A stretch of 64,000 nt of DNA. It comes from Closterium sp. NIES-65 (lineage: Eukaryota; Streptophyta; Zygnematophyceae; Desmidiales; Closteriaceae). This document shows, piece by piece, positions 54,508-64,000 of this stretch. Position 1 is the stretch's first letter, and every line of letters begins with the position of its first letter. The notes under the pieces were generated by a model, which searched no databases, was not told where the DNA came from, and worked only from the letters and a program-made list of their open reading frames with translations. The position numbers and the translations under genes are program-made. Location of the stretch: assembly GCA_948144175.1 (NCBI GenBank), contig CANXME010002001.1:331001-395000 (forward strand). The letters are read 5' to 3'.

Positions 54508-55600
54508 TGTTGGGTGCAAATTCACATTGCACGACATCCTGCCGTCTGTTTGTACGAGTATGCGTGTGCGAATGCATTTGCGTGTGAATGGTATGTTCGT
54601 GTGTTTGTTTGCTTTCGCAATTTTCGCTTGAAGCATTTGCAGGTACTCGCACAATGTGCGCTTCGGCATAACATTGTACGCGCTATGAACAGTACAAGCA
54701 GAAAGGACGAGCTCACAAAGGAACCCAAGATGGAAGCTTTGCGGTTCGGCTTACTTGATTGCGCAGATTCAGTTCTATCCAACTCGAAATTGTACTGTTT
54801 TGTTTGGTTGACTATAGTGTAGCAGGGCAGGCACTATAGGGGTACAATTTAGGTGAAGGTTGGATGTTGTTTGTCTGTATCTGCATGCTACAGGGCCAGG
54901 GGAAACCAGCGGAACCAGCATTTGGCTGGTTGGGCAAAGACAAAACAGGTTCTGTTTTTAGGACCTGAACCTGGTTGTTGTTTTCCCAGGTTGGAAAAAC
55001 AGAACCAGAGGTTGTTCACCAACGTACCACCTGCTATTTTGTCCAGCCAGGTTGGTTCTGTTGCTTGGAATTATTTGGGATCATCCCTGGTTGTTCCCAG
55101 GTTGATTCCCAAGGTCCTTGCTAGCTAGAGCTATTTATTCCTTCTCTGTTTGTACCTGAATATAGTGAAATTGATTCAAGCGAATTCCTTCCTTGCTGGA
55201 ATTTCGTTTCTACGCGGTGCGACGGCGGAATGCTACCCGAGTCAACGCTAGTACGCTAGCACTCCAACGCTAGGCTAACGCTGTCCGAGCCATAACTTCG
55301 TAATGGCAGAACTTTTCGCGAGGCAACTTGGCTTATTTTAAAGCTCTTAGAGTGAGCTTCGATATAGGAAATTCTCAGCTTAATCCGATCGACGGTCTGC
55401 ACGATACGCTGCGCGACGTTCAAGGTACTCTTGCTGTTTTGACTAAGTCCCTCTTGATTCCTCTCTCTACAAACTCGGACCCGAGGATAGGGGCTGGTCT
55501 TGTACCAGGCACCCAAGGACCCTTGGAGGTGACCCCGAGGAGAGGTTTTAAGTGTGATAAAGTCTTAATAGCTTGAGTTTATTAGGCCCTTACACCAACA
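54508..55600 (+). repeat. Middle LTR: 5' LTR of R15
   Basis: Complete 1,093-bp LTR with perfect edges, starting directly after GAATA in the R14 RNase H and followed by a consensus PBS. Its variants differ from both outer LTRs. Confidence 0.94.
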
Positions 55601-55603
55601 AGC

Positions 55604-55615
55604 TGGTATCAGAGC
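55604..55615 (+). other. Primer-binding site of R15
   Basis: TGGTATCAGAGC, three bases after the LTR. Consensus match. Confidence 0.94.
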
Positions 55616-55646
55616 TGCGTTACAGTGATCCTCGATATAGGTAGCT

Positions 55647-58600
55647 ATGGCGGGCAACACCTCGGCGGTAGCTGGTGAATCTTCAGCCCAAGATCGTAGC
55701 GGCAGCCATGATTCTGGTGTTTCTGCGCCAAGGGGAGCGCGAACAAGCCAGGGCTCGCTGATCAAGGAGGTGCTGAAAAACTTCACCGTCGAGAAGTTCA
55801 ATGGTGAGGGCTATGATGATTGGGCCTGGAAAATGCAACTTTATTTCCGTCAAATCGGATTGCTGAAACTAATGATTGGGGAGGAGCCTAGACCGAGTGA
55901 CCCCGCCCTTCAGGAAGATTGGGACGAGCGCGCCTCGGCTGGCTACTACTTGATGTCGCAGAGTTTGGAGCTGAACCAGCGTCACCACGTCATGCACCTG
56001 CTGCCGGAGGTTGAGTGCGGTCCGAAGGCGTGGACGGTGTTGAAGGAGCTGCACGCCCCGACCTCCGTTGTTGCAACATTGATGCTGGAGAGGGAGCTGT
56101 CCGCGTTGCGCCTGAGCGAGGGAGAGCCAGTGCAACCTGTCCTGGACAAATTGCGCGACCTCTACGCGAAGTTGGCGATCGCGGGAATCACCTACCCAGA
56201 GCAGACCAAGTGCCTGAAGATGCTCTCGCTGCTGCCGGAATCGTGGCTTCAATTCACGAGCGGATTGAGCCTGCCGCAGAACCAGAGCTCGTGGACACTC
56301 GAATGGGTGCGGACAAAGATTCTAGAGGAGGACTTCCGTCGCCGTCAACTGAGGGGTGGAGACGACGGCAGCAGCGGCTACGGGATGCAAGGGAGCCGAC
56401 GTGGCAGAGGACGTGGCTTCGGTGGTGCTGGACGCGGTGCAAAGAAAGACGACGACTCCAACGACCAACAAGGAGGTACCGGTTGGGGTCGCGGTGCGAA
56501 ATCTGGACGTGGGGACAAGTCGGGTGCTGGTGGCAAAATGAAAGGGAGTTGCTGGTATTGTGAGAAGGAAGGGCACCCCTGGTTTTTGTGCTATAAGAAA
56601 CCCGATGGATGGACCCCCCAGAATCGTCACCAGGATGGCGGCGCGCGGAGGAACCAGAAAAACGGCGCCAACATGGTCGCTGATTCGTCCGACAACAACC
56701 CGAAGGGCAACGGCGGTGCGGAAAAGAAGAAGGAGCGCACCGCGGGCCAATTCTTCCATGTGGGAGACAAGGGGGAGCAAGGAGACGCATCTGCTAAGGT
56801 TGGAGCAGAGCTGCACCCCTTGGACTATTGGGTGTTGGACACAGGCGCTGCTTGGACAATGACGCCGCGCAAGGACCTGCTGGACGACGTACGCGCTGCA
56901 CCGATTAATGAGGTGTGCTCTGCCTCTGGACACATGTTCAAGGTGGCTGGTGCGGGACGAGCTGCGTTTAAGGGAGCGGATGGCAAGCCGGTGGTGCTGC
57001 ACGAAGTTCTCCTCGTCCCCGACTTGAAGGCCAACCTTATATCCCTCCGTAAGCTTGGCAAGTCTGGGGTGAGCACTAGCACGGATGGGGCACGCACTTA
57101 CAAGGGGAAGCTGGGCAATCGGGTGCTTTGGGATCTGCACGAGAGCAAGGACGTGTACAGATCCATGTGGCAGCTGCCGGCGCTGGCGTGGCACGGTGGG
57201 GGGCAGGCTGGAGAGGGGTCTGCATCCCAGGGGGAGTGCAACGCCGTTGGAGGGGTTGGTGTGAAAGTGTCGGCCAGATCTGGGGAGACGGATTGGGCAA
57301 CTGCACACCGACGTTTGGGGCATGTGGCAATGCCTTTGCTGAAGCAGCTGGAGAAGGATGGAGCCGTTAAGGGCTTGAAGCTGAACGGACAACCATCCGA
57401 TGATAACTGTGAAATTTGCCTCCTTTCAAAGTTCACCCGTTTCCCCTTCCATAGTGTGGCTGGCAGGAGCAAAAAGCCGTTGGAGCTGGTCCACATGGAC
57501 TTGGTGGGGCCGCTGCCGGTGCAAGGGCACAAGGGGGAGCGGTACTTCCTAGCCATAGTGGATGACTGGAGCAGGCTAATGTGGGCGTATCCGCTGAAGC
57601 AGAAAGATCACGCCGCCTCCACGATTCGGGACGATTGGCTGCCGTTCGTGGAGAAGCAAGCGGAGTGTGTGGTGAAGCGGATTAGGACAGATCGGGGTGG
57701 TGAGTTCCTTGGAGCTGAGATGACGGCCTGGCTCAAGAAGCAGGGCATCCAGAGGGAGCTGACCACGGCTTACACCCCACAGTCCAACGGTGTAGCAGAA
57801 CGGGCGAACCGGACAATTCTGGAGACAGCTAGGGCGCTGCTCATAGAATCTGGGCTGGGCAACTTGATGTGGCCCCATGCTGTTCGGCACGCTACCGTCG
57901 CTAGGAACAGGGTACTCACAAAGGTTGGGGATGACTCGTGGGTGCCGTTGGAGAGGTGGCTTGGGAGGAAGCCGCCGGTGGACATGCTGAGGGTGTTCGG
58001 TTGCATGGCAGTCGCCCACGTTCCCAAGACCTACCGCAGTAAGTTGGGGGCGAGTGCAATCTGGTGTGTACATTTGGGGCTGGCTGCTGAAAGCAAGAGA
58101 TGGCTGCTGTGGGAGCCTTCCAAGGGTGTGTTGTTTGACAGCAGGGATGTGAAGTTTGTTGAGGGCATGATGTATGGGAGCTGGGAGAAACAGCCGGAGG
58201 CCAGGGTGTCCCAGCAGATGAAGCAGATTACCATGCAGCTGGACCTGACTCCTAGTGTGTGGGAGGAGGGAGAGGAGGCAGCTGCAGAGGGTGGTGATAA
58301 AGAGAAGGTGCAGGAGGCACCTGCTGGTGGAGGTGATGGTGTGGAGATTAGCGGTAGCACTAGTGGAGCTGCTGGATCCGAGGGAGGAGAGCAGCAGCAG
58401 GGGAAAACTAAGAAGCCGAAGGGTGTCGTTATGAAGGGATGGGAGACACCCGTCTCCAGGCCAGGACGTACCCGTATGGCTACTAAGAAGCTGACTGCAG
58501 GAGCTGATGTAGCGGAGCAGCAGCTTGGGACCGAGGAGGCATTGCTGATTCTACCGCATGGCTATGACCCGGATGAGGAGGATCAACCTGCGTACTGTTT

Positions 58601-60223
58601 TCTTGCCCCTGCACCAGAGGAACCAGCTAGCATGGAGGAGGCATTAGCTGGACCAGATAGGGACAAATGGCTAGCTTCCAGGGATGCTGAGTACCAGAGC
58701 CTGCTGGAGAATGGGACTTGGGAACTAGTGGTGCTGCCTGAGGGAAAGAAAGCGGTACAATGCAAGTGGGTGCTAAGGATCAAGACTGACGACAAGGGGC
58801 AGGTCACCATCTACAAGAGTAGGTTGGTGGCTAAGGGGTTTATGCAGAAGGAGAAGCGGGACTTCAATGAGATCTTTGCTCCCACTGCCAAACCCCCTAC
58901 CCTTCGTGTCTTGTTGGCAGATGCAGCCGTTAGTGGGAAGTTCATTATCCAGATGGACATATCAACGGCATTCCTCAACGGGATTTTAGAGGAGGAGGTG
59001 TTCATGACGCAGCCACCTGTGTATGAGGATGGTACGGGCAGGGTGTGCAAGCTGAAAAAGTCCATCTACGGCTTGAAGCAGACGCCACGCTGCTGGTACC
59101 AGAAGTTGGCAGCTGTTTTAGAAGAGATGGGATTCAGGACCAGCAGCTGTGATGAGAGCCTCTTTCTCAAGGGGGAGGGGGAGAAGCTGGTGTTGTTTCT
59201 AGTCTATGTGGACGACATTCTTCTCTTTAGCAGCAGCATGAAGGAGACCCAGAAGGTGCAGCAGCAGCTGATGGAGAACTTCAACTGCAAGAACCTTGGG
59301 GAGGTAAAGTACTACCTCGGGATGCACGTAGAGAGGGATCCAGATCACAGGTGGTTGAAACTGCACCAGGAGAAGTTCATCAAGGAGCTTGGGGAGAAGT
59401 ACGGAATTGAGAATGAGCGCAAGGTTGCAACTCCCCTGCCAGCAGAATTCAAGCTTGTGAAAGCTGCAGAGGATGAAGGGGTTGAAGCCGAGGAGCAGCA
59501 GCAATTTCAGTCCTTGGTGGGCAGCCTCTTGTATGCAGCAGTTCACACGAGGCCCGACATCTCTTTCTCGGTTGGGCAGCTGGCTAGGGTGGTGCAGAAT
59601 CCATCAGAGGAGCAGGTGGATGCAGCTGAGCGTGTGGTGAAGTATCTAAACTCTCACCCAAGCGTTGGAGTTCAATACTCCGCATCTGCACAGGTGAAGC
59701 AGAAAGGGGTTGAGGTGCTGAAAGAGAAGGGGGATTTACCGATGGCAAGCTTTTTCTCACTTGTTTTACCGATGCTACGTGGGCCTCTGAGAAGGAGGAT
59801 TCCTTCTCTGTGGGAGGATACATCTGCGTAGTTGGGGGAGGACCGGATAGTTGGAGGTTAAAGAAGCAGGCAGAGACAGCACTCTCGTCCGTGGAGTCAG
59901 AGTACATGGCAATGTTTCATGGGGTGAAGGAGGTGATTTGGCTGAGGAGGCTGTTGGAGGAGATTGGCCAGGAGCAAAATGTTGCTACGCCGCTGTTTTG
60001 TGATAGCAAGGGAGCTCTTGGGATGGCCAGGAACGCTGTGCTTCATGGGCTCAATAAGCACATGCGTATCAAGTGGCACTGGCTGCGTAAGGAGGTGAAG
60101 AGGGGGACGGTGAATCCGATCTACATCAAGACTCACCAGCAGCCAGCAGACTTCCTCACCAAGAGGCTTGCGGATGAGCCTCATTGGCGTTGTGTGCGCA
60201 TGAGTGGAATGAGCATGAACTAG
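55647..60223 (+). pseudogene. gag-pol: R15 gag-pol, one frameshift in RNase H
   Basis: From ATG 55647 the frame is open through Gag, zinc knuckle, protease, integrase, linker and RT (YVDD present) to about 59734. There 13 bases of the family sequence are replaced by TTTACCGAT (59735-59743), a net loss of four bases, and the frame closes at 59831. RNase H continues in the shifted frame to the normal family terminus MSMN and stop at 60223. This is the only clear lesion, so the element would be competent for everything except RNase H and is recent. The 3' part probably derives from R14 by the recombination described for the composite. Confidence 0.92.
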
Positions 60224-60248
60224 TATGGAATGATGGGGATGCAGCCGG

Positions 60249-60265
60249 CAGGCTGAGGGGGAGTG
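60249..60265 (+). other. Polypurine tract before the right-hand LTR
   Basis: GGCTGAGGGGGAGTG directly precedes the LTR start at 60266. Same tract as in R10. Confidence 0.88.
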
Positions 60266-61359
60266 TGTTGGGTGCAAATTCACATTGCACGACATCCTGC
60301 CGTCTGTTTGTACGAGTATGCGTGTGCGAATGCATTTGCGTGTGAATGGTATGTTCGTGTGTTTGTTTGCTTTCGCAATTTTCGCTTGAAGCATTTGCAG
60401 GTACTCGCAAAATGTGCGCTTCGGCATAACATTGTACGCGCTATGAACAGTACAAGCAGAAAGGATGAGCTCGCAAAGGAACCCAAGATGGAAGCTTTGC
60501 AGTTTGGCTTACTTGATTGCGCAGATTCAGTTCTATCCAACTCGAAACTGTACTGTTTTGTTTGGTTGACTATAGTGTAGCAGGGCAGGCACTATAGGGG
60601 TACAATTTAGGTGAAGGTTGGATGTTGTTTGTCTGTATCTGCATGCTACAGGGCCAGGGGAAACCAGCGGAACCAGCATTTGGCTGGTTGGGCAAAGACA
60701 AAACAGGTTCTGTTTTTAGGACCTGAACCTGGTTGTTGTTTTCCCAGGTTGGAAAAACAGAACCAGAGGTTGTTCACCAACCTATCACCTGCTATTTTGT
60801 CCAGCCAGGTTGGTTCTGTTGCTTGGAATTATTTGGGATCATCCCTGGTTGTTCCCAGGTTGATTCCCAAGGTCCTTGCTAGCTAGAGCTATTTATTCCT
60901 TCTCTGTTTGTACCTGAATATAGTGAAATTGATTCAGGCGAATTCCTTCCTTGCTGGAATTTCGTTTTCTACGCGGTGCGACGGCGGAATGCTACCCGAG
61001 TCAACGCTAGTACGCTAGCACTCCAACGCTAGGCTAACGCTGTCCGAGCCATAACTTCGTAATGGCAGAAATTTTCGCGAGGCAATTTGGCTTATTTTAA
61101 AGCTCTTAGAGTGAGCTTCGATATAGGAAATTCTCAGCTTAATCCGATCGACGGTCTGCACGATACGCTGCGCGACGTTCAAGGTACTCTTGCTGTTTTG
61201 ACTAAGTCCCTCTTGATCCCTCTCTCTACAAACTCGGACCCGAGGATAGGGGCTGGTCTTGTACCAGGCACCCAAGGACCCTTGGAGGTGACCCCGAGGA
61301 GAGGTTTTAAGTGTGATAAAGTCTTAATAGCTTGAGTTTATTAGGCCCTTACACCAACA
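60266..61359 (+). repeat. Right outer LTR (3' LTR of R14)
   Basis: 1,094 bp, TGTTGG to CCAACA. It shares the extra T in CGTTTTCTACG and other private variants with 48964-50047, differing from it at only a few positions. Confidence 0.94.
60706..60764 (+). promoter_or_regulatory. Conserved nested hairpin in the F1 LTR (representative copy)
   Basis: The outer arms GGTTCTGTTTTT (60706-60717) and AAAAACAGAACC (60753-60764) are perfect complements. Inside them AACCTGG (60726-60732) and CCAGGTT (60744-60750) form a second stem. The same structure is kept in most F1 LTRs in the window, in both young and older subgroups. Its function is unknown. Possible roles are an RNA structure in the leader or 3' end, or a protein-binding site. 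Confidence 0.6.
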
Positions 61360-61361
61360 AT

Positions 61362-61523
61362 GGCCAGTCCACAGGCAAGCAAATATAGAAGATGCAAGAA
61401 TACTAGACATGCATGACAAGCATCTCTACGAAAGCAAGGGGCCACAAGGCCAGTCCACAAGCAGATATATATGAGATATAAGGAGATGCAAGACTACAAG
61501 ACAAAGAATCTCTACAAAAGAAA
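61362..61523. repeat. Imperfect direct repeat, two units of about 80 bp
   Basis: The two units begin GGCCAGTCCACA (at 61362 and 61448) and each runs through a GATGCAAGA motif to an ATCTCTACRAAAG end. They lie downstream of the F3 RNase H on the minus strand, in its 3' region or LTR. Confidence 0.7.
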
Positions 61524-61559
61524 GTGTGGGTCGGTAAACACAAGGGCTAGCTGGTGTAG

Positions 61560-64000
61560 AAACGGTAAAGATATCTGCCGTGTTGACCTCTGAGACCACA
61601 TGTCGCACGAGTGTCTGGCCATGCTGCTGCAACTCTCGCAGAAGAAAGTAACGAAGCTGGATATGCTTCGCCTTCCCAACCAGTCAGGGCTCCTCGCACA
61701 ACAGGATAGCAGATCTGTTGTCGGCGAACAAGACTGGGGGAGAGCGAGGCTGCTCACAAAGGTCGGTGAGGAGGAAAAACAGCCAAAGAAGCTCATGGGC
61801 GGCCATGGCTGCAGCGTACAGCTCTGCCTTACAGCTGGAACTAGAGACGGACGACACTCGAGTCGACCTCCACAAAACAGCTCCGGTTCAAAGGCTGAAG
61901 CAGTAAGCCTGTGTAGACCACATCGACTCTGCGTCATCGGCCCACGACGAGGCTGAGTAGCCTGTAAGTGTAACTGGCTGCTTCCCTCCAAGGATAAGTC
62001 CTATGCCTGATGTACTTGCTACATACTCCGCCACCCTCTTAGCAGCGTACCAGTGGGAAGGTCGGTTTCTCCCAGGTGCAACAAAGCGCGCAAGGATGCT
62101 AAAAGGGTAAACTAGGTCAGGGCGAGTACAGGTCATCAGGTACATGAGACAACCCACCAACTGAGAATATGGACCACTGGAATCAAATGGCTCGTGCAAA
62201 GGTGGAGCCGTGAGTCCATGATCCACAGCAAGACAGGTGGGCTGTACCTTGGAGAATGGGAAGCGAAACCGCGTGAGGATCTGCTCGACCATATGCGACT
62301 GCGCCAGCGTAATGGTGCAAGCTGCCCTATCCCTGGTGATCTGCAGGCCAAGGTAGTGCTGCAGCTCACCAAGGCCTGTGGAAGTGTGTCTCCTCTGCAG
62401 TTCCTCCTTCATGGAGTCCAATGCGCGTCGGTCGGGAGTGGCAAAGACCAGGTCGTCAACGTAGACCAGAACAAAGAACGGGGTTGAGCCACAGCGGACG
62501 AACAGCGATGGGTCAGCAGACAACGGAAAGAAGTCAAGCGCTGCAAGGGTCGTACGTAGCGTGTTGTGCCACTCACGTCGAGCCTGGCGCAGGCTGTAGA
62601 CCGGTCGACGCAGCTGCCACTGGGTCCCAGGAGGGAAAGTGCCAGTTAAGGCAGGCGGATGACGCAGCCAGATCTGCTTGTGCAGGCTCCTCTAAAGGAT
62701 TGCGGTGGAGAAGTCCAATGAGTGCAACTCCTAGTCGCGCTGTGCTGCAATATGGAGCAACACCCAAAGAGAGGTCGTCTTTGGGGTGAGAGCGAAGGTT
62801 TGGAAGAAGTCTACCCCCTCTCGCTGACTGAAGCCTCTCACCACGTAACACGCCTCGAACACTGGTGGTAATCCAGGCGGCCACTTTACCTTGTTGAGCC
62901 ACATACCACTGACAACATTCGCCCTAGCTGGCAGAACAACATCAACGTAGGTGCTTGTTGACCAATAAGATGCCATCTCTGCCTCCTCAGCTGCTATCCA
63001 GTATGAGTCCCGAGACGGACTCAGCGTGTGTGCGAGGAATTGGGATATCAAGGGCGCCTGGATCCCCCTCAGGGGCAAGCAGCACGGCGCTGAGATGAGG
63101 AACAGCAGCCGCAAGGGAACCAAGCTCGAACTGCCTATCCTCTAGGACCCCCAAGGGAAAGACAGGAGCACCCGCAGAGGACAAAGAATGAGCAGGGCCA
63201 CTCACTAGGTCAACGGCGTAATCAAGGCTGTGGGAAGAAGCAATGCCAGCGACTGTGGTAACAAGTGCAGAGACAGACGACACGGGTGCAGTCGGGTGAA
63301 TGACCAACGCGGACAAAACACAGGAGACGACACGACAAGAGGCATGGAGGTAGTCGAACAACGGGTCGTGAAGCACAGTGAGGGACGACTCAGGAGGCTG
63401 TAGAGGGACTGAAGGAGGTGGAACAAGAGAGCGGAGAACAAGGTGGAACGGGCCGTCTGCACAGTAACGAGACCGACAGGGCTCTGGAGACACAGCACAA
63501 CTAAGGGGAGAACGACAAATACACTGGGATGAGGAAAGGGACTGGTTGGGGGGAACAGGAGGGGACGGTAGGGGACCACGAACAGTGCAGGTGCTGGGTT
63601 GGGCAGGTCGCGCAATGGCAGTCGCTACTGCTCTGCCTCTTCTGGCGTCTACTGCAAAGGTGCCCCTGCTGCTGCTCCTGTGGCTCCTCTTCTGCCCAAT
63701 CCTGCTGCGGTAGCAGCTGCACCCGCTGCTGCGACCGGGACTCCTGCGCAACCCTCTCCTGCTGCGGCCGTGACTCTTCCTCTACTCTCTCCTGCTGTGT
63801 TTGTAACTGCACCCGCTGTTGCGGGCGGGACTCCTGCTCTACCCTCTCCTAGTGTGGTCGAGACTCCTCCTCTACTCTCTCCTCCCGTGACTGCAACTGC
63901 ACCCGCTGCTGCACTCGTGACCCCTCCACTACCGCTACCCCCACCGCGCTGACGCGCAGCGTACCACTCACGAAGCTGCTGAGGGGACAGGGTCTCACAA
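61560..64000 (-). pseudogene. pol: F3 pol remnant: integrase-RT linker, reverse transcriptase, RNase H
   Basis: On the minus strand the right part (64000 to about 63010) encodes a Gly/Ala- or Gln/Arg-rich linker (depending on frame) and then a Ser/Pro-rich linker. RT begins near 63010 with the motif RDSYWIAAEEAEMAS and continues with VVRGFSQREGVDFFQTF. A stop follows near 62731 and frameshifts precede the next block. The next block (62523-61888) carries VLVYVDDLVFATPD, GELQHYLGLQITRD and SYSQLVGCLMYLMTCTRPDL-like motifs of the RT palm and thumb. RNase H motifs SSSCKAELYAAAMAAHEL and LFADNRSAILLCEEP follow in another frame (61875-61684), then SEVNTADIFT. Several stops and frame changes make it non-functional. 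Assignment to Copia pol is firm from YVDD and the RNase H motifs. Confidence 0.85.

Larger units (their letters stand above)
54508..60265 (+). mobile_element. R15: F1 element nested in R14, its own 3' LTR lost
   Basis: 5' LTR, PBS, gag-pol and polypurine tract, but the LTR at its right end belongs by variants to R14. The simplest reading is insertion into the R14 RNase H (target GAATA), then recombination between the two homologous RNase H/3' regions. That would remove the R15 3' LTR and the remaining R14 tail. Confidence 0.82.
48964..61359 (+). mobile_element. R14 (with nested R15): composite LTR-pol-LTR-pol-LTR structure
   Basis: The outer LTRs (48964-50047 and 60266-61359) share private variants, including CGTTTTCTACGCGG, CACCAACCTATCACC and GCAGAAATTTTCGCG, and so are the original pair of one element. 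The middle LTR (54508-55600) lacks these. The first pol (50094-54507) is cut in RNase H exactly where the middle LTR begins. The second pol reaches the normal end. The left outer LTR lacks its first 10 bases. Confidence 0.9.
61360..64000 (-). mobile_element. F3: decayed minus-strand Copia element running off the right edge
   Basis: A third Copia family, unrelated in DNA to F1. From right to left it shows a low-complexity linker, RT, RNase H and a non-coding 3' region with a direct repeat (61362-61523). Integrase, protease, gag and any 5' LTR lie outside the window. The region 61360-61560 probably includes the 3' UTR or LTR start of F3. I cannot place an LTR edge with confidence. Confidence 0.8.

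Noticed and set aside
60611-60886. A ~91-codon ORF (MKVGCCLSVSACYRARG start) present in nearly every F1 LTR in element sense
   Set aside because: It recurs because LTRs are repeats. It overlaps the hairpin/CCAGGTT array, varies in length between copies and matches no family I recognise, so repetition is not evidence of coding.
54508-61359. R15 as a standard element with LTRs 54508-55600 and 60266-61359
   Set aside because: The right LTR shares its private variants with 48964-50047, not with 54508-55600. The flanks GAATA and ATGGC also do not match.

Overview
This window is wall-to-wall LTR-retrotransposon DNA from a nuclear eukaryotic genome. I see no host gene, rRNA, tRNA gene or CRISPR array. 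The dominant family (here F1) is a Ty1/copia-type element. Its LTR is about 1,093 bp and runs from TGTTGG to CCAACA. Three bases after the 5' LTR lies the primer-binding site TGGTATCAGAGC, which is complementary to the 3' end of plant-type initiator Met-tRNA. One 1,526-codon gag-pol ORF follows (Gag, zinc knuckle, protease, integrase, RT, RNase H), then a polypurine tract. This PBS, the domain order (integrase before RT) and the plant-Copia style point to a green-lineage (streptophyte) host, either a land plant or a charophyte alga. The species cannot be fixed from sequence alone. Two other Copia families, F2 and F3, appear as decayed fragments.

Layout. R1 (minus, 1-1248, entering from the left) interrupts R2 (plus, 1249-4254). 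An F2 fragment follows (4255-5958, plus), then an F1 LTR R3 (5959-7047), an old decayed F1 copy R4 (7048-10007), a 37-bp minisatellite (10055-10220) and a second F2 fragment in reverse (10226-11744). R5 (plus, 11745-42302) is the host of a multi-layer nest. A solo LTR R6 (13059-14151) lies in its gag. R7 (minus, 14687-38678) was inserted into the R5 gag, R8 (minus, 19596-27548) into the R7 gag, and a solo LTR R9 (24968-26060) into the R8 gag. R10 (minus, 28962-35816) was inserted into an LTR of R7. To the right are a scrambled junction (R11, 42303-43349, then 25 bp of filler), a plus LTR R12 split by R13 (minus, 44048-48646), a 111-bp spacer, the composite R14/R15 (plus, 48964-61359: LTR-pol-LTR-pol-LTR), and finally a decayed minus-strand F3 element (61360-64000).

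Directly matching 5-bp target-site duplications fix most of the nesting: GCCTA (R6), CTTTG (R7), CCGCC (R8), GCATG (R9), GCATT (R10) and GTCTG (R13). R10 is the only copy with a fully open gag-pol and two LTRs in which I found no difference by eye, so it is the youngest and possibly competent. The other copies carry nonsense codons, frameshifts, internal tandem duplications or domain deletions.

The most informative structure is a tandem duplication of [gag 5' part + 5' LTR] in R7. Its middle LTR is a recombinant: the left side looks like the R7 5' LTR and the extreme right end looks like the R8 5' LTR. This indicates unequal LTR-LTR exchange after R8 inserted and before R10 inserted. No conventional new gene system is present. 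The interest lies in the recombination history, the repeated self-insertion and a conserved hairpin in the LTR.
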